Origin: Sebastes aleutianus
Taxonomy: Eukaryota; Chordata; Actinopteri; Perciformes; Sebastidae
Direction: 5' to 3'
NCBI GenBank assembly: GCA_916700875.1
Contig: CAKAKS010000038.1
Coordinates: 18,559,326-18,623,325 of the forward strand
Length of the DNA stretch: 64,000 nucleotides
The notes under the pieces were generated by a model that searched no databases, was not told the DNA's origin, and worked only from the letters and a program-made list of their open reading frames with translations. Within the stretch, counting starts at the first letter, position 1. Each line of letters begins with the position of its first letter. Below, one piece after another: positions 35,393 through 47,559 of this stretch. A program made the translations under genes and the position numbers.

Positions 35393-36173
35393 TACCTTTA
35401 TTCAACGGACACAAAGTACAAATTCCAAACACCAAAACACGCATGTCGACTTTGCTAGTCATTCTCTTTTACACTATTTTTCTCTGGTACCATGCAATCT
35501 TATGTTTATGTCTGTACTGGCACTTTGGAGGTATGTTAAGTTTAACTAGGGTTAGTTAAATTTATTGGTATATAGGGTAAATTAGCTCCTCCCAAAAACA
35601 GGAAAATATACCAATACAACTTTAAGACTGATAGCAACTTAAATAATAACTACACATAATTATTTCTGAAATGTTAATTTGTCTAATTCTATTATTAAAA
35701 TTATCAAATTATATTGAACTCTTAAATCTTCTTGTTCATAAGAAGAAATTCAAATGACGTATGTTGATGTCTGACTTTTTAAAATATAATTCATTCCAAT
35801 ACACACAATAACACGCACACAAAGTAATTATACAAATATTATGAGCAGTCAGAGTTTTTCTTTAGTACACAAAGTAGATGAAAGTGGGTCTTGGAAACTA
35901 AACTTGGTGTGCTTTTATCAGTTTCATTGTTCCTTGACACAAGCGTTAACCCTAAGCACAAGGTAAGAACTAGCCCTACAGATCCAGTCGTGACATTTCA
36001 CATAAGCTTCCAACATAAGTGAGCGGCATCAACATTTTGTGCAGGTGTTGCCTCTGTCATTAGGTTAACACTTAATATACAACGTCCTCTGTCAGAAACG
36101 AGAAATTCTTTAACATGTCTCTCCATCAAAGTGCTATTCAGTCATTACTGTCATGATTGTGCTAGGAAAGGGA
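35390..36173. other. AT-rich intergenic DNA, no gene seen
   Basis: AT-rich sequence, no recognised exon. Confidence 0.45.
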
Positions 36174-36211
36174 CACACACACACGCACACGCACACACAC
36201 GCACACACACT
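36174..36211 (+). repeat. (CA)n microsatellite with CG interruptions
   Basis: ACACACGCAC units, directly before the RNase H LINE fragment. Confidence 0.9.
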
Positions 36212-36239
36212 TTTTCACAAGGCAGTATTGGACCCCTCC

Positions 36240-37135
36240 ACTTTTTACATTCCAAAAACTACTTCATAAAAAAAACTGTAGAAACAACTCCCAGAACAAG
36301 AACAGGACGTATATTGTCAATTCACATACCATACAGGCATATATTGATAGTTACCACAGTTACGTCCAGATCTACATAGATGCATCAGCGAGTTTAGTTA
36401 GTAAAATAGGAGTAGTATTTAATGTTCCAGAGTTTTATCCCAAAGGAGGGAAAAGGATCCGCAATGAATTATCATTTCACACAGGAGAAATGCTTGCAAT
36501 ATTGTTAGCAGTGCAGTGGATAGAGGATACAAGACCATTGATAGCAAACATTTATACAGACTCAAGCTCATCAGCAGACCAGACAGTTTGATAGAAGCAC
36601 GACACACAGTATACAGAATCAAAATGATGTGTCTTACAGTAATATTTTTATGGATATGGATTGGTATCAGAGGAAATTAAATGGCAGATAATGTTGCAAA
36701 GGAAGTTACAAAAAATAATTACATTGATTTGGCAGTTAGCTTCAGCAAAACAGAAATCAAGAGCATTATCAAAAAGAGATCTAAGGAAAAGTGTCAGAAG
36801 CGATGGGAGGAAGAGAGGAAAGGGCGGTGGTTTTACTGAGTTAAAAAGAAAGTGTGAGAAATGATGTGTATAGGAAGGAACAGGAGCGATAAGACAATAA
36901 TGTCAAGACTTAGGACTTTGGACACACTGGACTAAAAAATATACTATTCAAAATATAACACAGGTAGATGTGATTAATGTGGGCAAATATTTTTGACAAA
37001 TAAATATGATAATTTATTATTTAAAAAGCACTAATTAAAACAGAAACAGAAAACAAGTATATTAAGTCATTAGGAACAAATTAATTAACAAGGTCATGAA
37101 AAATTGGAATAATGGAATAAAGCACCTGTGAGATA
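36240..37135 (+). pseudogene. LINE fragment with degraded RNase H domain (I/Nimb-like)
   Basis: The plus-strand frame gives YIDASASLVSKIGVVF, later TGEMLAILLAVQW and IYTDSSSS, then (frame-shifted) MADNVAKEVTKNNYIDLAV. These are the spaced D/E/D/D acidic motifs of an RNase H domain as in I-clade LINEs. In-frame stops and frameshifts show it is inactive. No upstream reverse transcriptase is visible, so it is 5'-truncated. Confidence 0.65.
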
Positions 37136-37139
37136 TGAC

Positions 37140-37959
37140 AAAAAGTAAACCTCTGGGGTCTGTGGGTACCCCAGTTGGTAGGATGAGGGTTAAATATGGT
37201 TTAAGGTAATTAATCTCTGCATGTGCAACATGTTCAGCATCAGTTTAATTAGTTTTGGCGCAGTTGTAATTTACTCCACATGATGCTCTTATTTCTATCA
37301 TTGCCTCACATTACCAATTGATTCAATACTGTAACATGGCTCTTGTAAGCATAAGTATCTCATTTTAGAAGGTGAAAATGTGCTAGTAATGGCATATTAG
37401 TTTACTCAGTGATTGAAAGATCTGTGAATATATATTGATAGTTTCTAAAGTGGCTAATTAAACTCTGTTTGGTCTGTAACCCATTTCATTATTGTGATTA
37501 CTGGAATGTCACAGAAATAGATAATTTAGTGTTTCCTAAAAAAACCGTTCATACAAGCTTAATTGTATTAAAATAATTAATTAATTAACAACAAAATATA
37601 TGTACAGTAAATTAAATGAAAGATAATTTATCAGTGCAAACTTGTTATTTCATACACCGAGGTTGGTTTGAATGTGTGCAACATTCATGATTTTTATATT
37701 TGAATGATTGTCTGCCTGTAATGTGTTTTGTTTTTTGTGTCTCTTTGCTCCTGAAAATGCTGGAGGAGCAGCTGGAAAACCACAGGGAGGCTCATCAGTA
37801 AGGAGTAAGGAAACGGCAGTAAAGCAAAATATTCTCTCGATACTTTGATAATGTTTTCAGATTTCTTTCTTTCTTTTTTTTTAAAAGAGCTGTTGTAGAA
37901 TGGAACCAGGGGAATTACATATTGTGTGTTGAAACCACTTTACGAACTGGACATGTAGT
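37140..37959. other. AT-rich intergenic DNA, no gene seen
   Basis: AT-rich sequence with several TTAATTAATTAA-type stretches (about 37570). No recognised exon. Confidence 0.45.
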
Positions 37960-40867
37960 TGTAGTTGTTGTAGTAATGTTATTAATAGTTGTTGATGTAG
38001 TTGTAGTAGTCATAAAAAATGTTATAAAAATGTCATAGTATAGTATGCCATTAAAATGTCATTAATAATTTCATAGTATAGTATGTAATGAAAATGTCAT
38101 AAAAAGTACAATAGTATATTATATCATAAAAACATCCTAACGCAAGTGATAGTATGTCATAAAAAGTAATATTATAGTATCTCAATAAAGACGGCATTAA
38201 AAGTCATAGTATGGTATGCCATAAAAATGTCATAGTATAGTGTGCAAAAAGGTGTCTTTAAAAAGCCGTACTGTACGCCATGAAAATGCCATAATTCTTT
38301 ACAATATAATATATCATCAAAAATGGTATAATATAATAGGTCATAATGAATGTCATAGAATAGGATACCATAAAAATGCTATAAAAATGTCATAGTATAA
38401 AATACCTTCAAAATGCCATTAAAAATGTCATAAAAAATGTCATAGTATAGTATATCATTACAAATGTAAAAAAGTATGGTATGTCATGAAAATGAATAAA
38501 ATGTCACAGTATAGTATTTTATAATAATAACAACAATATAATATCTAATAATACATTTCTCATGATATAGTATGCCTTAAGTAAGGGATAATGTACAGAG
38601 AATGGACCCCGAAGAGTTTATTTCACAACAATGACCCGCTAGCTATCCCACTTATTATACGGTTATTTACTTATGAAATCAATGATTTGACACAAAAAAG
38701 GTCCACCAGAGTCCGGAATCAGAACTGCACCCATAGCAACGGTCTGCTATAAAGAAATAACAAAAATAACAGACCGTAAAAAAAGTCATAGCATAGTATG
38801 TGAAATAAGTTAAAAAAAATGTTGAATGTTGAAAAAGAAAAAAACAAGTCATTGTATAGTATGTCATAAAAATCCAAAAAACTCATAGAATAGTATGTCG
38901 CAAAAAACTTTAAAAAAAAGTCATATTATAGTATGTCGAAAAAAGTCATAGTATATTATGTCAAATATATTATAGTATGGTTTGTTGAAAAAACTATCAC
39001 TTTTCTTTCGACATGCCATATTATGACTTTTTTCATCATGCTACACTATCAGTTTTCTCGACATACTATACTTTGATATTTTCATAACTTCTTTCGACAT
39101 GCTATATTATGACTTTTTAATCACTTTTTTCAACATAGTATACAATGACTTTTTTAATGATTTTTTGACATATTATACTTGGATATTTTTGTCACTTTTT
39201 TCAACATATTATACTTTGATATTTGTATGACTTTTTCCACATACTATACTCTGACTTTTTATGACTTTTTTCAACATATTATACATGACTTTTTATCCCA
39301 TTTTTCAACATGCTATACCATGACATTTTTATCATTTTTTTTCCGATATACTATATTATGACTTTTTCGACATATTATACTATGACATTTTTATCATTTT
39401 CTTTCAACATACTATACTATGACTTTTTTGTCATACTATGCTATGTCTTTTTTATCCCTTTTTCGAGATACTATACGATGACTTTTTTATTACATCTTTC
39501 AAAATGCTATACTATGATTTTTGAAAAAAGTGAAAAAAAAGTCATAGTATGCTATGTCAAAAAAAGTCATAGTAAAGTGATACGAAAAAAGTTATAAAAA
39601 CGTCATAGTATTGTATGTCAAAAAAGGGATAAAAAAAGTCACAGTATAGTATTTTGAAAAAAGGGATTAAAAAGTCATACTATAGTATGTCGAAAAACCT
39701 CATATTATAGAATGTCGAAAAAAACGATGAAAAATTCATACCTTGATGTCGAAAAAAGTTCATAGTATAGTTTCTCTAAAAAAGTGATGAAAAAGTCATA
39801 CTATAGTATGTAAAAAAAATCATAGTATAGAATGTCGAAAAACATAATATAGAATGACGAAAAAAACGATGAAAAAGTCATACTTTAATATATCAAAAAA
39901 AAAAATAGAATATACTAGTTTGTCCAAAACGGTGATGAAAAAGTCGTACTATTATATGTAAAAAAAAAAAGTCATAGTATAGTAAATAAAAAAAAGGAAG
40001 AAAAAAAACTTGGTATAGTATGTCGAAAAAAAATTATAAAAGTCATAGTATAGTATGTCAGAAAAAAGTCATAGTATAATATGTCGAGAAAAGTGATAAA
40101 AAAGTCATAGTATAGTATGTCGAGAAAACTCATAATATATTATGTCGAAAAAAGTGATAAAAAAGTCATAGTATAGCATGTCGATGAAGTCATACTAAAG
40201 TATGTTGAAAAAAATGACAGTATAGTATGTAGAAAAAATTATAGTATAGTATGCCGAAAAAAGTGATCAAAAGTCATACCATAGAATGTCGAAGAAAATC
40301 ATATTATAGTATGTCAGAAAAAATTTATAAAAACAAGTCATGGTATAGTATGTCAAAAAAATCATAGTATAGAATGTCCAAAAATGTGGAAAAAGTCATA
40401 GTATAGTATGTCAAAAAAATTATGAATAAAGTCTTAGTATAGCATGTCGAAAGATTTACCAAAAAAAGTCACAGTATAGTATGTTGAAAAAAGTCATAGT
40501 ATAGTATGTCGAGAAAACTCATAATATATTATGTCGAAAAAAGTGATAAAAAAAGTCGTAGTACAGTATGTCGAAAAAGTTCTTAGTATAGTATGTCGAA
40601 AAAAAGTCATAATATAATATGTCGGAAATAGTCATAGTATAGTATGTTTTTTTTTCAACATACTATACTAAAACTATTTTATGACTTCTTTTGGCATACT
40701 ATACAATGACTTTTTTCCAACAAAGTATTTTCTGACTTTTTTCGACCTACTATACTATGACTTTTTTTCGACATTCAATATTATGACTTTTTTATGACTT
40801 TTTTTTCTACATACTCTATTATTACTTTTTTAGGAATCTTTATTGCGACACACTATACTAGGAATTT
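37960..40867. repeat. AT-rich satellite array with strand switches (~2.9 kb)
   Basis: The array is built of a roughly 25-bp motif, GTCATAGTATAGTATGTCG plus a run of A, alternating with short GTGATAAAAAA spacers. It runs in plus orientation and is diverged (with CATAAAAATG spacers) from about 37960 to 38990. It is reversed from about 38990 to 39520, plus again from about 39520 to 40645, and reversed from about 40650 to 40865. A non-satellite insert (about 38570-38780) interrupts the first block. The inverted blocks could pair into long hairpins. No coding content. Confidence 0.9.
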
Positions 40868-41260
40868 TTGAACTGGAAAACCAATACTGAGGCTATTTAT
40901 AAGAAGAGGATGAGCAGACTCTATATCCTGAGGAAGCTGAGATCATTCAACGTGTGCAGCAACATGTTGGAAATCTCCTATCAGTCTACTGTGCCCAGTG
41001 CACTGTACTTCACTGTTGTCTGCTGGAGTAGCAGCATTGGACTCTCAGCTTTATGGTTTCTGTCCAACAATTGGCTACTCCACTCTGTTTTGCTTCTTCC
41101 ATAACCTTGCAAAAGTGAATTTGCGCAACTTTATACTCTCACTCTACCTCATTGCATTTTAAAAAAATGCAACAAATGCAAAAAATGTGCACTTGTTTAA
41201 TGTATAAACATGTATGATTGTAGTATATCATCCTATCCTATCTACTTATAACAATTTACC
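40868..41260 (+). mobile_element. LINE reverse-transcriptase C-terminal fragment (L2/Maui-like)
   Basis: The plus-strand frame reads KKRMSRLYILRKLRSFNVC, then SALYFTVVCW. This is the post-reverse-transcriptase region typical of teleost L2/Maui-type LINEs. A short 3' UTR and an ATCCTATCCTATC tail follow. It is 5'-truncated and degenerate, inserted at the end of the AT-rich satellite. Confidence 0.75.
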
Positions 41261-41264
41261 ACAG

Positions 41265-41525
41265 ACAGACTAAGGGCCGGCTTAAGGCATAGGCCATATA
41301 GGCGGTCGCCTAGGGCGCCACCTTCGTTGGAGTTCTGGTCGCCCTCTAAACACGTTTAAGACAACAATATCAGGAACCAATTGTTTATTTATATTATAAT
41401 AAATACAGTTATTTATGAAACAAAAAATCATAATCCAAATTTCACCTGGGGCACCAAAAGGGCTAGAGCCTGGCCGGTATGAATAGTTTTGATGCAAAAT
41501 ATTTGCAGGCGAGTATTTCACATTT
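41265..41525 (-). mobile_element. Interspersed repeat fragment, class uncertain
   Basis: It starts with GGGCCGGCTTAAGGCATAGG and GGCGGTCGCCTAGGGCGCC, a block I associate with a dispersed fish repeat. A decayed frame on the minus strand (IMIFCFINNCIYYNINKQ) is uninformative. It abuts the LINE tail at 41255. Confidence 0.45.
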
Positions 41526-42110
41526 CCGTTTGTTTATCAGTCATGCTCCCTGTGTGTAAAGGCCTTAAGATGGGTTTTACTATCATCATAGCTTTTGGGA
41601 AATCAGGCCGTGGTTACCTATGAAAAGAACAGTGCAGAAACATGACTGGAATCCAAAAATAAAACAAGAAACTAGGAAGACATCCACTTTCACAACATTA
41701 TGGTTTATGTAGGATGATGTTTTCTGATGGCCACTGCTGCTCTGTCAGCGTCTCAACTCCCAACAACGTGATAAGACGCTTTTATCTGGTGTGTTTACAC
41801 AACTATAAACATACAGTATCTTACCGATTTTACTCAGAATCAATTTGTCTTGCTAAGCTTACTGTTACGAGTGTTGTGAGATTCAAATCTAGACTGTTCT
41901 TTGCCTAAAGGGGACAGGCAGCCTATCAGTGCATAGTTTCACTCTGCCTCTCAGACTCCCACAGTGTGATGTGCTCCAGGGCATGTACAAACGAGAGGCT
42001 TAGAGTTACACTAAGCCTTGCATCTGTCACTGAAACATCTCCGTCATTCTTTACAATAACAAGCTGCTGTATTAACACTGCCTGTTTTAACATCCATGCT
42101 GACTCTACAG

Positions 42111-42111
<1 letters not shown>

Positions 42112-42148
<37 letters not shown>
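42112..42148 (+). repeat. (TG)n microsatellite
   Basis: A pure GT tract of about 37 bp. Confidence 0.97.
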
Positions 42149-42151
<3 letters not shown>

Positions 42152-42419
42152 TGCTGGCATCAGAACACTCAGAAAATGCACTAACAAGCCAAGTATTTGA
42201 GATCAGTAAACTTGACTTTGCATCTGAAGGGAGCGGCTTACATAATGACTCTAACAATTTTGAAATACGATCATTACAATTAGTGCTATTAATATCAGAT
42301 ATGCTCCAACACGTCAGTCAAACAACTGGAAGAAAGAGAAATCTTGACAAGTGCAACAACTGTGTCAATTCTTTCTGAAAATGATCTAAATGTCTCGAAG
42401 TGACCTGGGCTGCTGACTT

Positions 42420-42780
42420 GTCAGCAATCATCAAAGAGGTCGAGCGCTCCATTTTGTGTCAGTTAACGCACAAATTGCTCTCTAATCCCTCCCAGATTGT
42501 GTTTCCAGTGGGTCTTCTGTCACAACGCACGTGAACACCATTGCTCTTCCTATGGGGCGGACTGACAGGTGGTTCACAGGTAAAACGGTGTCAGGTGAGC
42601 TCAAACATCCCGACAATTGCTGCAAGTCGCTCCGAGCAGAGTCCAGCGCTCACACGCTCTCCAAATTTTCCCTGACATGGAGACGTTTAATCTGAGGTGT
42701 TGAAACCTCTCTTCTGCCCTGGAGCTGTGTGTGTTTGTGTGTGAAAGTAGCAACTGTGGTTCAGTGTTTCTTTCTCTGAT
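42420..42780. promoter_or_regulatory. Low-repeat island, putative conserved non-coding element
   Basis: Balanced composition, several homeodomain- and TALE-type cores (AATCATCAAAG, CTGTCA, TGACAG) and GGTTCA-CA-GGTAAA, a poor DR2-like pair near 42551. No open frame of note. The call is a composition-based guess. Confidence 0.25.
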
Positions 42781-43559
42781 ATGTTAGCAATTATCTCCTT
42801 GAGGCCATTTTAACACGTGCTACTTCACCTGTCTAGTTATTCATTAGACCAAAGGCTCAGGTCCTTGATATCAAAGGCTTGGCTCAGGCTGTACTCGCTT
42901 ATTGACAAGCACTCTGGCTGTGGGGTGTGTTGCTGGCTATGCAGTTTAGGGTGTGGGATTATGTTTTAGCTTTGTATGTTAATCTTACATCTTTGGCTCA
43001 ATAAGAAAATGACAAATAAGCATAACAAAAGGCACCACTGTGTATGAAAAACCACAGTATATATCATACAAAGCGAATGGCTTTTTCTCGTTGTTACATT
43101 TTAGAAGTTATTTTTTAGATAGTCATGATTAATTAAGGCACAGTGCGTACTGAAGACAGAAATTATCTGGCTCTCTGTGACAAAATATGAGACTATAAAA
43201 GATGAATGCAAATTGTTTTCTTTTATTTGCCAAAGAAGGAAAAAAGGGCATTATTATTATTATACTCTTACAATATGTGACTTCACTATTATTGTTCTGG
43301 GTTTACATGCGCTAGGACAAACAGGCCACCTTGGTGGCTAACATCACATACTGTAGATCAGTGTTGAGCAGCTTTACACTAATGTGTTGACTTTTTCCAG
43401 TAATGAGTAGTGTAAGGGATTACAAATTGAACTCAATTACATTCCAGTTACCAATCCCAGTAATGCTCAGTTACTTTGACAATTTGGGGGTGGACTTGTT
43501 TGCTGTCATACCGGGAGTTTGCTAAAAATGTCTTCTCTCAATGTCTTCTCTCAACAAAA
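42781..43559. other. Intergenic DNA, no gene seen
   Basis: Mixed sequence with an ATT trinucleotide run near 43250. No recognised exon. Confidence 0.45.
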
Positions 43560-43725
43560 AGAAAAACCCCACAAGGTTGGCAGTTTGATCCCCAGTTCCT
43601 ACTGTCTGCATGTCATAGTGTCCTTGAGCGAGACACTGAACCCCAAATTGCTCCCCGGGAACTTAAATGCAGAGGTTAAATGTCATGTATGTATGTGTAT
43701 GCTACGATGAATCTAATAAAGTTTA
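43560..43725 (+). mobile_element. tRNA-type SINE fragment
   Basis: AGTTTGATCCCC resembles an RNA polymerase III B box. It is followed by the fish SINE block CATGTCATAGTGTCCTTGAG and GACACTGAACCCCAAATTGC, then a short tail. The 5' A-box part is not recognisable, so the copy looks truncated. Confidence 0.6.
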
Positions 43726-44729
43726 AGTTCAGAGGACAGACAACTGTGGGTTGCATTAGCTTGGCGCAGAATGTGGCGAAAGGGGCTTTCCGTAAACTCA
43801 GAAGTTGTCTTTATTTAGTTGCATTTATTCACTTTGTGTCTTCTTAGCTGCTAGTCAGCGTCCAAAAGCACAATCTACATTCAGTTGGTTAGCTGTCAGT
43901 TGAGGAGACTTATCTGGATTGCTGTGTGCAGTCAGTTACTGGGGCAAAGCTAATGTTAGCTATTGATGATCAGTAAATATCTCCTAACCTTAGCCTCTCT
44001 GTTTGTTAAACTACTTGTTTTGTAGTTGTACACTTGGTAAATACAGAAAATGTGCCGTGTAATTAGTAAAGAAATGTAATTAATATTTCAATGAGAAATA
44101 TGTAGATAGAGTAGACGAGAGTAGAATTATTGATATGGGTGTTTTAAACCGTATGTCAGCCATTATTATGCAGAAAAACACTCTTTTTATTATTATAGAA
44201 TTCTATTCAAAGAGAAGATAGTATAGTGCTTTTAATTAAATCATTTTTTTTTTATATCTGCTATGTTTAAGACAGGATAAATTGCACTCACTTTGTTGTA
44301 GTAGTGACATCTGCTCCCCATATCAAGGAGCCAGAGCTCTGTATTTGCAATTAATGTAGAAATGTATTTGCAGATGGCGTTTTAAGGGCATGATTTGTAG
44401 AAAATGTTTTATATTATATTATGCCCAGATTTACAAATGCAAAACTGGCCTGGATTGATTTTGCAACAGTAACATTTTTGTGATGAAAATAGGTAGTATT
44501 CAAAAACCTCATGCCTTAAGAAAAGCCTCAAAAGAGCCCGCATGTAGATTAAACACAGGTCAAACATAATAGTATTTCTCTTTTGAACAATTTCAATATT
44601 GAGTTGCAACTGTTTTTAATGTATTTTACAGAAGTCACAGAATTTTTTGGTGTCTTATTCATGTATAGCTATTCTGACCTACGCATCTTTTCAGCCAGGA
44701 TGTTCCTCAGTGGATATTCCTGTCTGATT

Positions 44730-44730
<1 letters not shown>
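43726..44730. other. Intergenic DNA, no gene seen
   Basis: AT-rich sequence without recognised exon or complete mobile element. Confidence 0.45.

Positions 44731-44764
<34 letters not shown>
44731..44764 (+). repeat. (TG)n microsatellite
   Basis: A pure GT tract followed by GAGTGTGTGTGC and a short GAAA array. Confidence 0.97.
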
Positions 44765-44767
<3 letters not shown>

Positions 44768-44958
44768 TGTGTGTGTGCACACAAGAGAAAGAAAGAAAGA
44801 AAGAGAGACATGGGATGAACAGCCTGTCTGTCAGGTGTTGGTACTCACATTAGTCACGTACAAAACAAAGGATTCTGGGAAGCGACGATCGCCAACACAA
44901 AGAGCATCCAGACTCCACTCAGCGTCATCCGATCTCTTCTGTGTGTGTGAGTAGGTAA

Positions 44959-44959
<1 letters not shown>

Positions 44960-44984
<25 letters not shown>
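44960..44984 (+). repeat. (TG)n microsatellite
   Basis: A short pure GT tract about 55 bp from the DR5 element at 45040. Confidence 0.95.
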
Positions 44985-44990
<6 letters not shown>

Positions 44991-45039
44991 TGGGGGGCTT
45001 TCTTTAGAGGGTGAGGGCGCCTCATTGGCTGCATTGCTG

Positions 45040-45056
45040 GGGTCAAGCTGAGGTCA
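45040..45056 (+). promoter_or_regulatory. Perfect DR5 retinoic acid response element candidate
   Basis: GGGTCA-AGCTG-AGGTCA: both half-sites fit RGKTCA with exact 5-bp spacing, as bound by RAR/RXR. It is about 6.6 kb downstream of hoxa1a. Mouse Hoxa1 has a functional DR5 RARE a few kb 3' of the gene, so this is the best candidate in the window for the equivalent element. Confidence 0.65.
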
Positions 45057-46111
45057 GGACATGTGTGATGGATGGACCTCTGTCTCTAGACCACTGCCCT
45101 TCTCCCAGTCCTCTCTCCTCCTCTGGGCCTCAGACCCGCTACAGCGTCCTGCCAGTGTGCTCTCTCCTCTGTTCACTTTGAGTCACTCCATTTTGCCAAG
45201 TAGGACCGCTGCAACAGACAAAAGGAGCTTAAAGAAAACTGCAGACAAGTCGAGTTGAGGTGAGTTCTGCTGTGGACGTACAGCGCTATACAGTCAGCCT
45301 CTAACCTACCACCTCATCTCAGCCTTTCCTCACTCTAAACACCACGACACACTTTACTGTTTCAGTTTCATCACATTCATACACAGACAACTGACCACAT
45401 GATGTCATCTCTCCTCTCTATACCCCGTCTTCTCTTCCTCCATCATACTGTCAATCCCTCTATCGGCTCTGTCCTTTTATCGGCACATGGAGACGCACAT
45501 CTGTCGATGGAGGAATTCATTTTGGCTGCCAATCACAACAGGGGAGTGGTCAATGAGCACTGATGTGCCAATACCTCGACTACCCTGATGAGTGACTTCT
45601 GTCTGTCTGCCTCTCTGTCTCTCTGGGCTTCCAGCACTTTCTGTCTGCTGTTGTGTGATCAGACCAAGAGACTATCTGTCTACCCCTCACTGTTTTGATT
45701 TTTACCATGCCCAACTGTGTATGTGTCGAGGGCAGAGTACCATAGCTGACTATAAACAAACCACAACTAAGATCTATGTGTAAAAGCACAATCTGATCAG
45801 AGGCCTCGAGGACACACTGACTACATTTTGGTTCATATCCCTGCATCTTCTCATTTGCATAATGCCCTGGACGCCTAGGATTTCTCCATTACAATGGAGA
45901 AATGAGGCTGAACCTCAAAAGCTTTCATCAATAAGGTTTTGATGGCAATGTCAAATGGATATTTACCATAGGTGGTACAATGATAAGGCCTTCTGAATTT
46001 CCCCCTCCCTGTGAAAGCGTTCTCGTTTGTGTCTAAATCCTTCTGTTTCCTTCTATTTCCTTCTATCTTGGTAATTCTCACTGAACTTCATGGTGATTTT
46101 GTTCTGTCTTT
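45057..46111. other. Intergenic DNA, no gene seen
   Basis: Mixed-composition sequence with pyrimidine-rich patches. No recognised exon or interspersed element. Confidence 0.45.
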
Positions 46112-46119
46112 TACACACG

Positions 46120-46199
<80 letters not shown>
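46112..46199 (+). repeat. (CA)n microsatellite, about 85 bp
   Basis: A nearly pure AC tract with one CGCAT interruption near its start. Confidence 0.98.
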
Positions 46200-46202
<3 letters not shown>

Positions 46203-47559
46203 AGAGAAGCCTCTAAGAAAAATAAGAAAATGAAATCAACAAGGTGAGACTTCAGTGCAGAGGTTTGAAACTCCAGGGGTGAAATCTTTTTTAAATGTGT
46301 TTCCCTTATTTCTCTGTGTGTCTTCTTTTTCTGTGTGTTTGTGTCTGTTTGCATGATAGCACCTGTGTATGCATGTACAAACTCGTCCCTGACCTAAATA
46401 TCCTGAAGCACCTGTATTTGCACTTGTTGACGAACAACCTCAGTACAAATATCTTGCACATGTGACTGCAATTTTGTGGGTGAAAGTGTGTTTCTGAGAT
46501 GAATACCTGTAAACTGTCAGGTGGAGGCCCATGAGTCTTGTTGTCAAATCTGCTTCCTTTTTATGTCTCACATGTCATCTTTCTGTATCCACCGATACTG
46601 CTAGAGAAAAAGAGTCAAATGATCACAAGCATCTTGCTCTTTAACTGCTTTAATTCAGTCTTAAAGAACTCATATACTGTGAAATAAAATAATTGTCATT
46701 CAGACACAGACTGGAAATTTTAACTTTAACCAATCACATTTGAGGAGGTGAAATAATACTTTTTGACATTCTCCAAACTAGTGACAAGTCACAATTCTGA
46801 TATTATTATGGTGATACATTATTTAGTACTATAATAGAAGGACATAAAGATTATTATTATATAGGGAAGAATAAACGTAAACACAAGAAAATGTGTAGAA
46901 ATACAAGATACATGTATATTTTAATTATTGGGGAATTGTATTTTCCTTGTAATTTATGTAATTCTTGAATATGCAAATAAATTATAAACCAAACTTGGAT
47001 ACAATTTGTTTTGCTTTTCTTTCCTCCAAAACACAATTTTCCTATTTTTATGTTGATATTTTTTTTTTAAATTGTTTCTAACCCTAACCCTTTGTGGCGG
47101 CCTTCTTTCTTGTCTGGTTATCCGAAATTGTTTGTATTGTATAATATGCAAATATATGTTTGGGATCAAATCTTCAATTTGTTTAAATAATTTAACAGGT
47201 CAACGCATGTCATTTTATTTGAAGTATCCAATACACGTCATTGGTATAGGCTGGATTTTATTATAGTTTCAAAATATTTCTTGTGTATTACTCCAGCTCT
47301 TCAGGGGAATATTCAAATACAAATTTGAATGAATATTTTTTATTTTATTTTCATTTATGTCAAATGAATAGCTTAAAACTTTCTTTCCGTTGCTGTGGTT
47401 ATTTAGAATAGCTTACCTATTTGACCAAAGTCAAAAAGTATTTTCTTCATATGTTATCCCAGTCATTTCCTTGGCACAAATGCCTGCATGGTTGGCACAA
47501 GCAAAGCGCACGTCTATTATAGGCCCTATATCAAGGACGCGCAAATGAATTCTCCTCTA
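46200..47559. other. Intergenic DNA, AT-rich, no gene seen
   Basis: No exon is recognised. The stretch holds a telomere-like TAACCCTAACCC dimer near 47080 and otherwise AT-rich single-copy-looking sequence. Confidence 0.45.

Noticed and set aside
37960..40867. CRISPR-like array of ~25-bp repeats
   Set aside because: Repeats are degenerate, contiguous and strand-switching, with no unique spacers; it is a eukaryotic AT-rich satellite.
47086..47097. Telomeric repeat (CTAACCCTAACC)
   Set aside because: Only two units; insufficient for an interstitial telomere.
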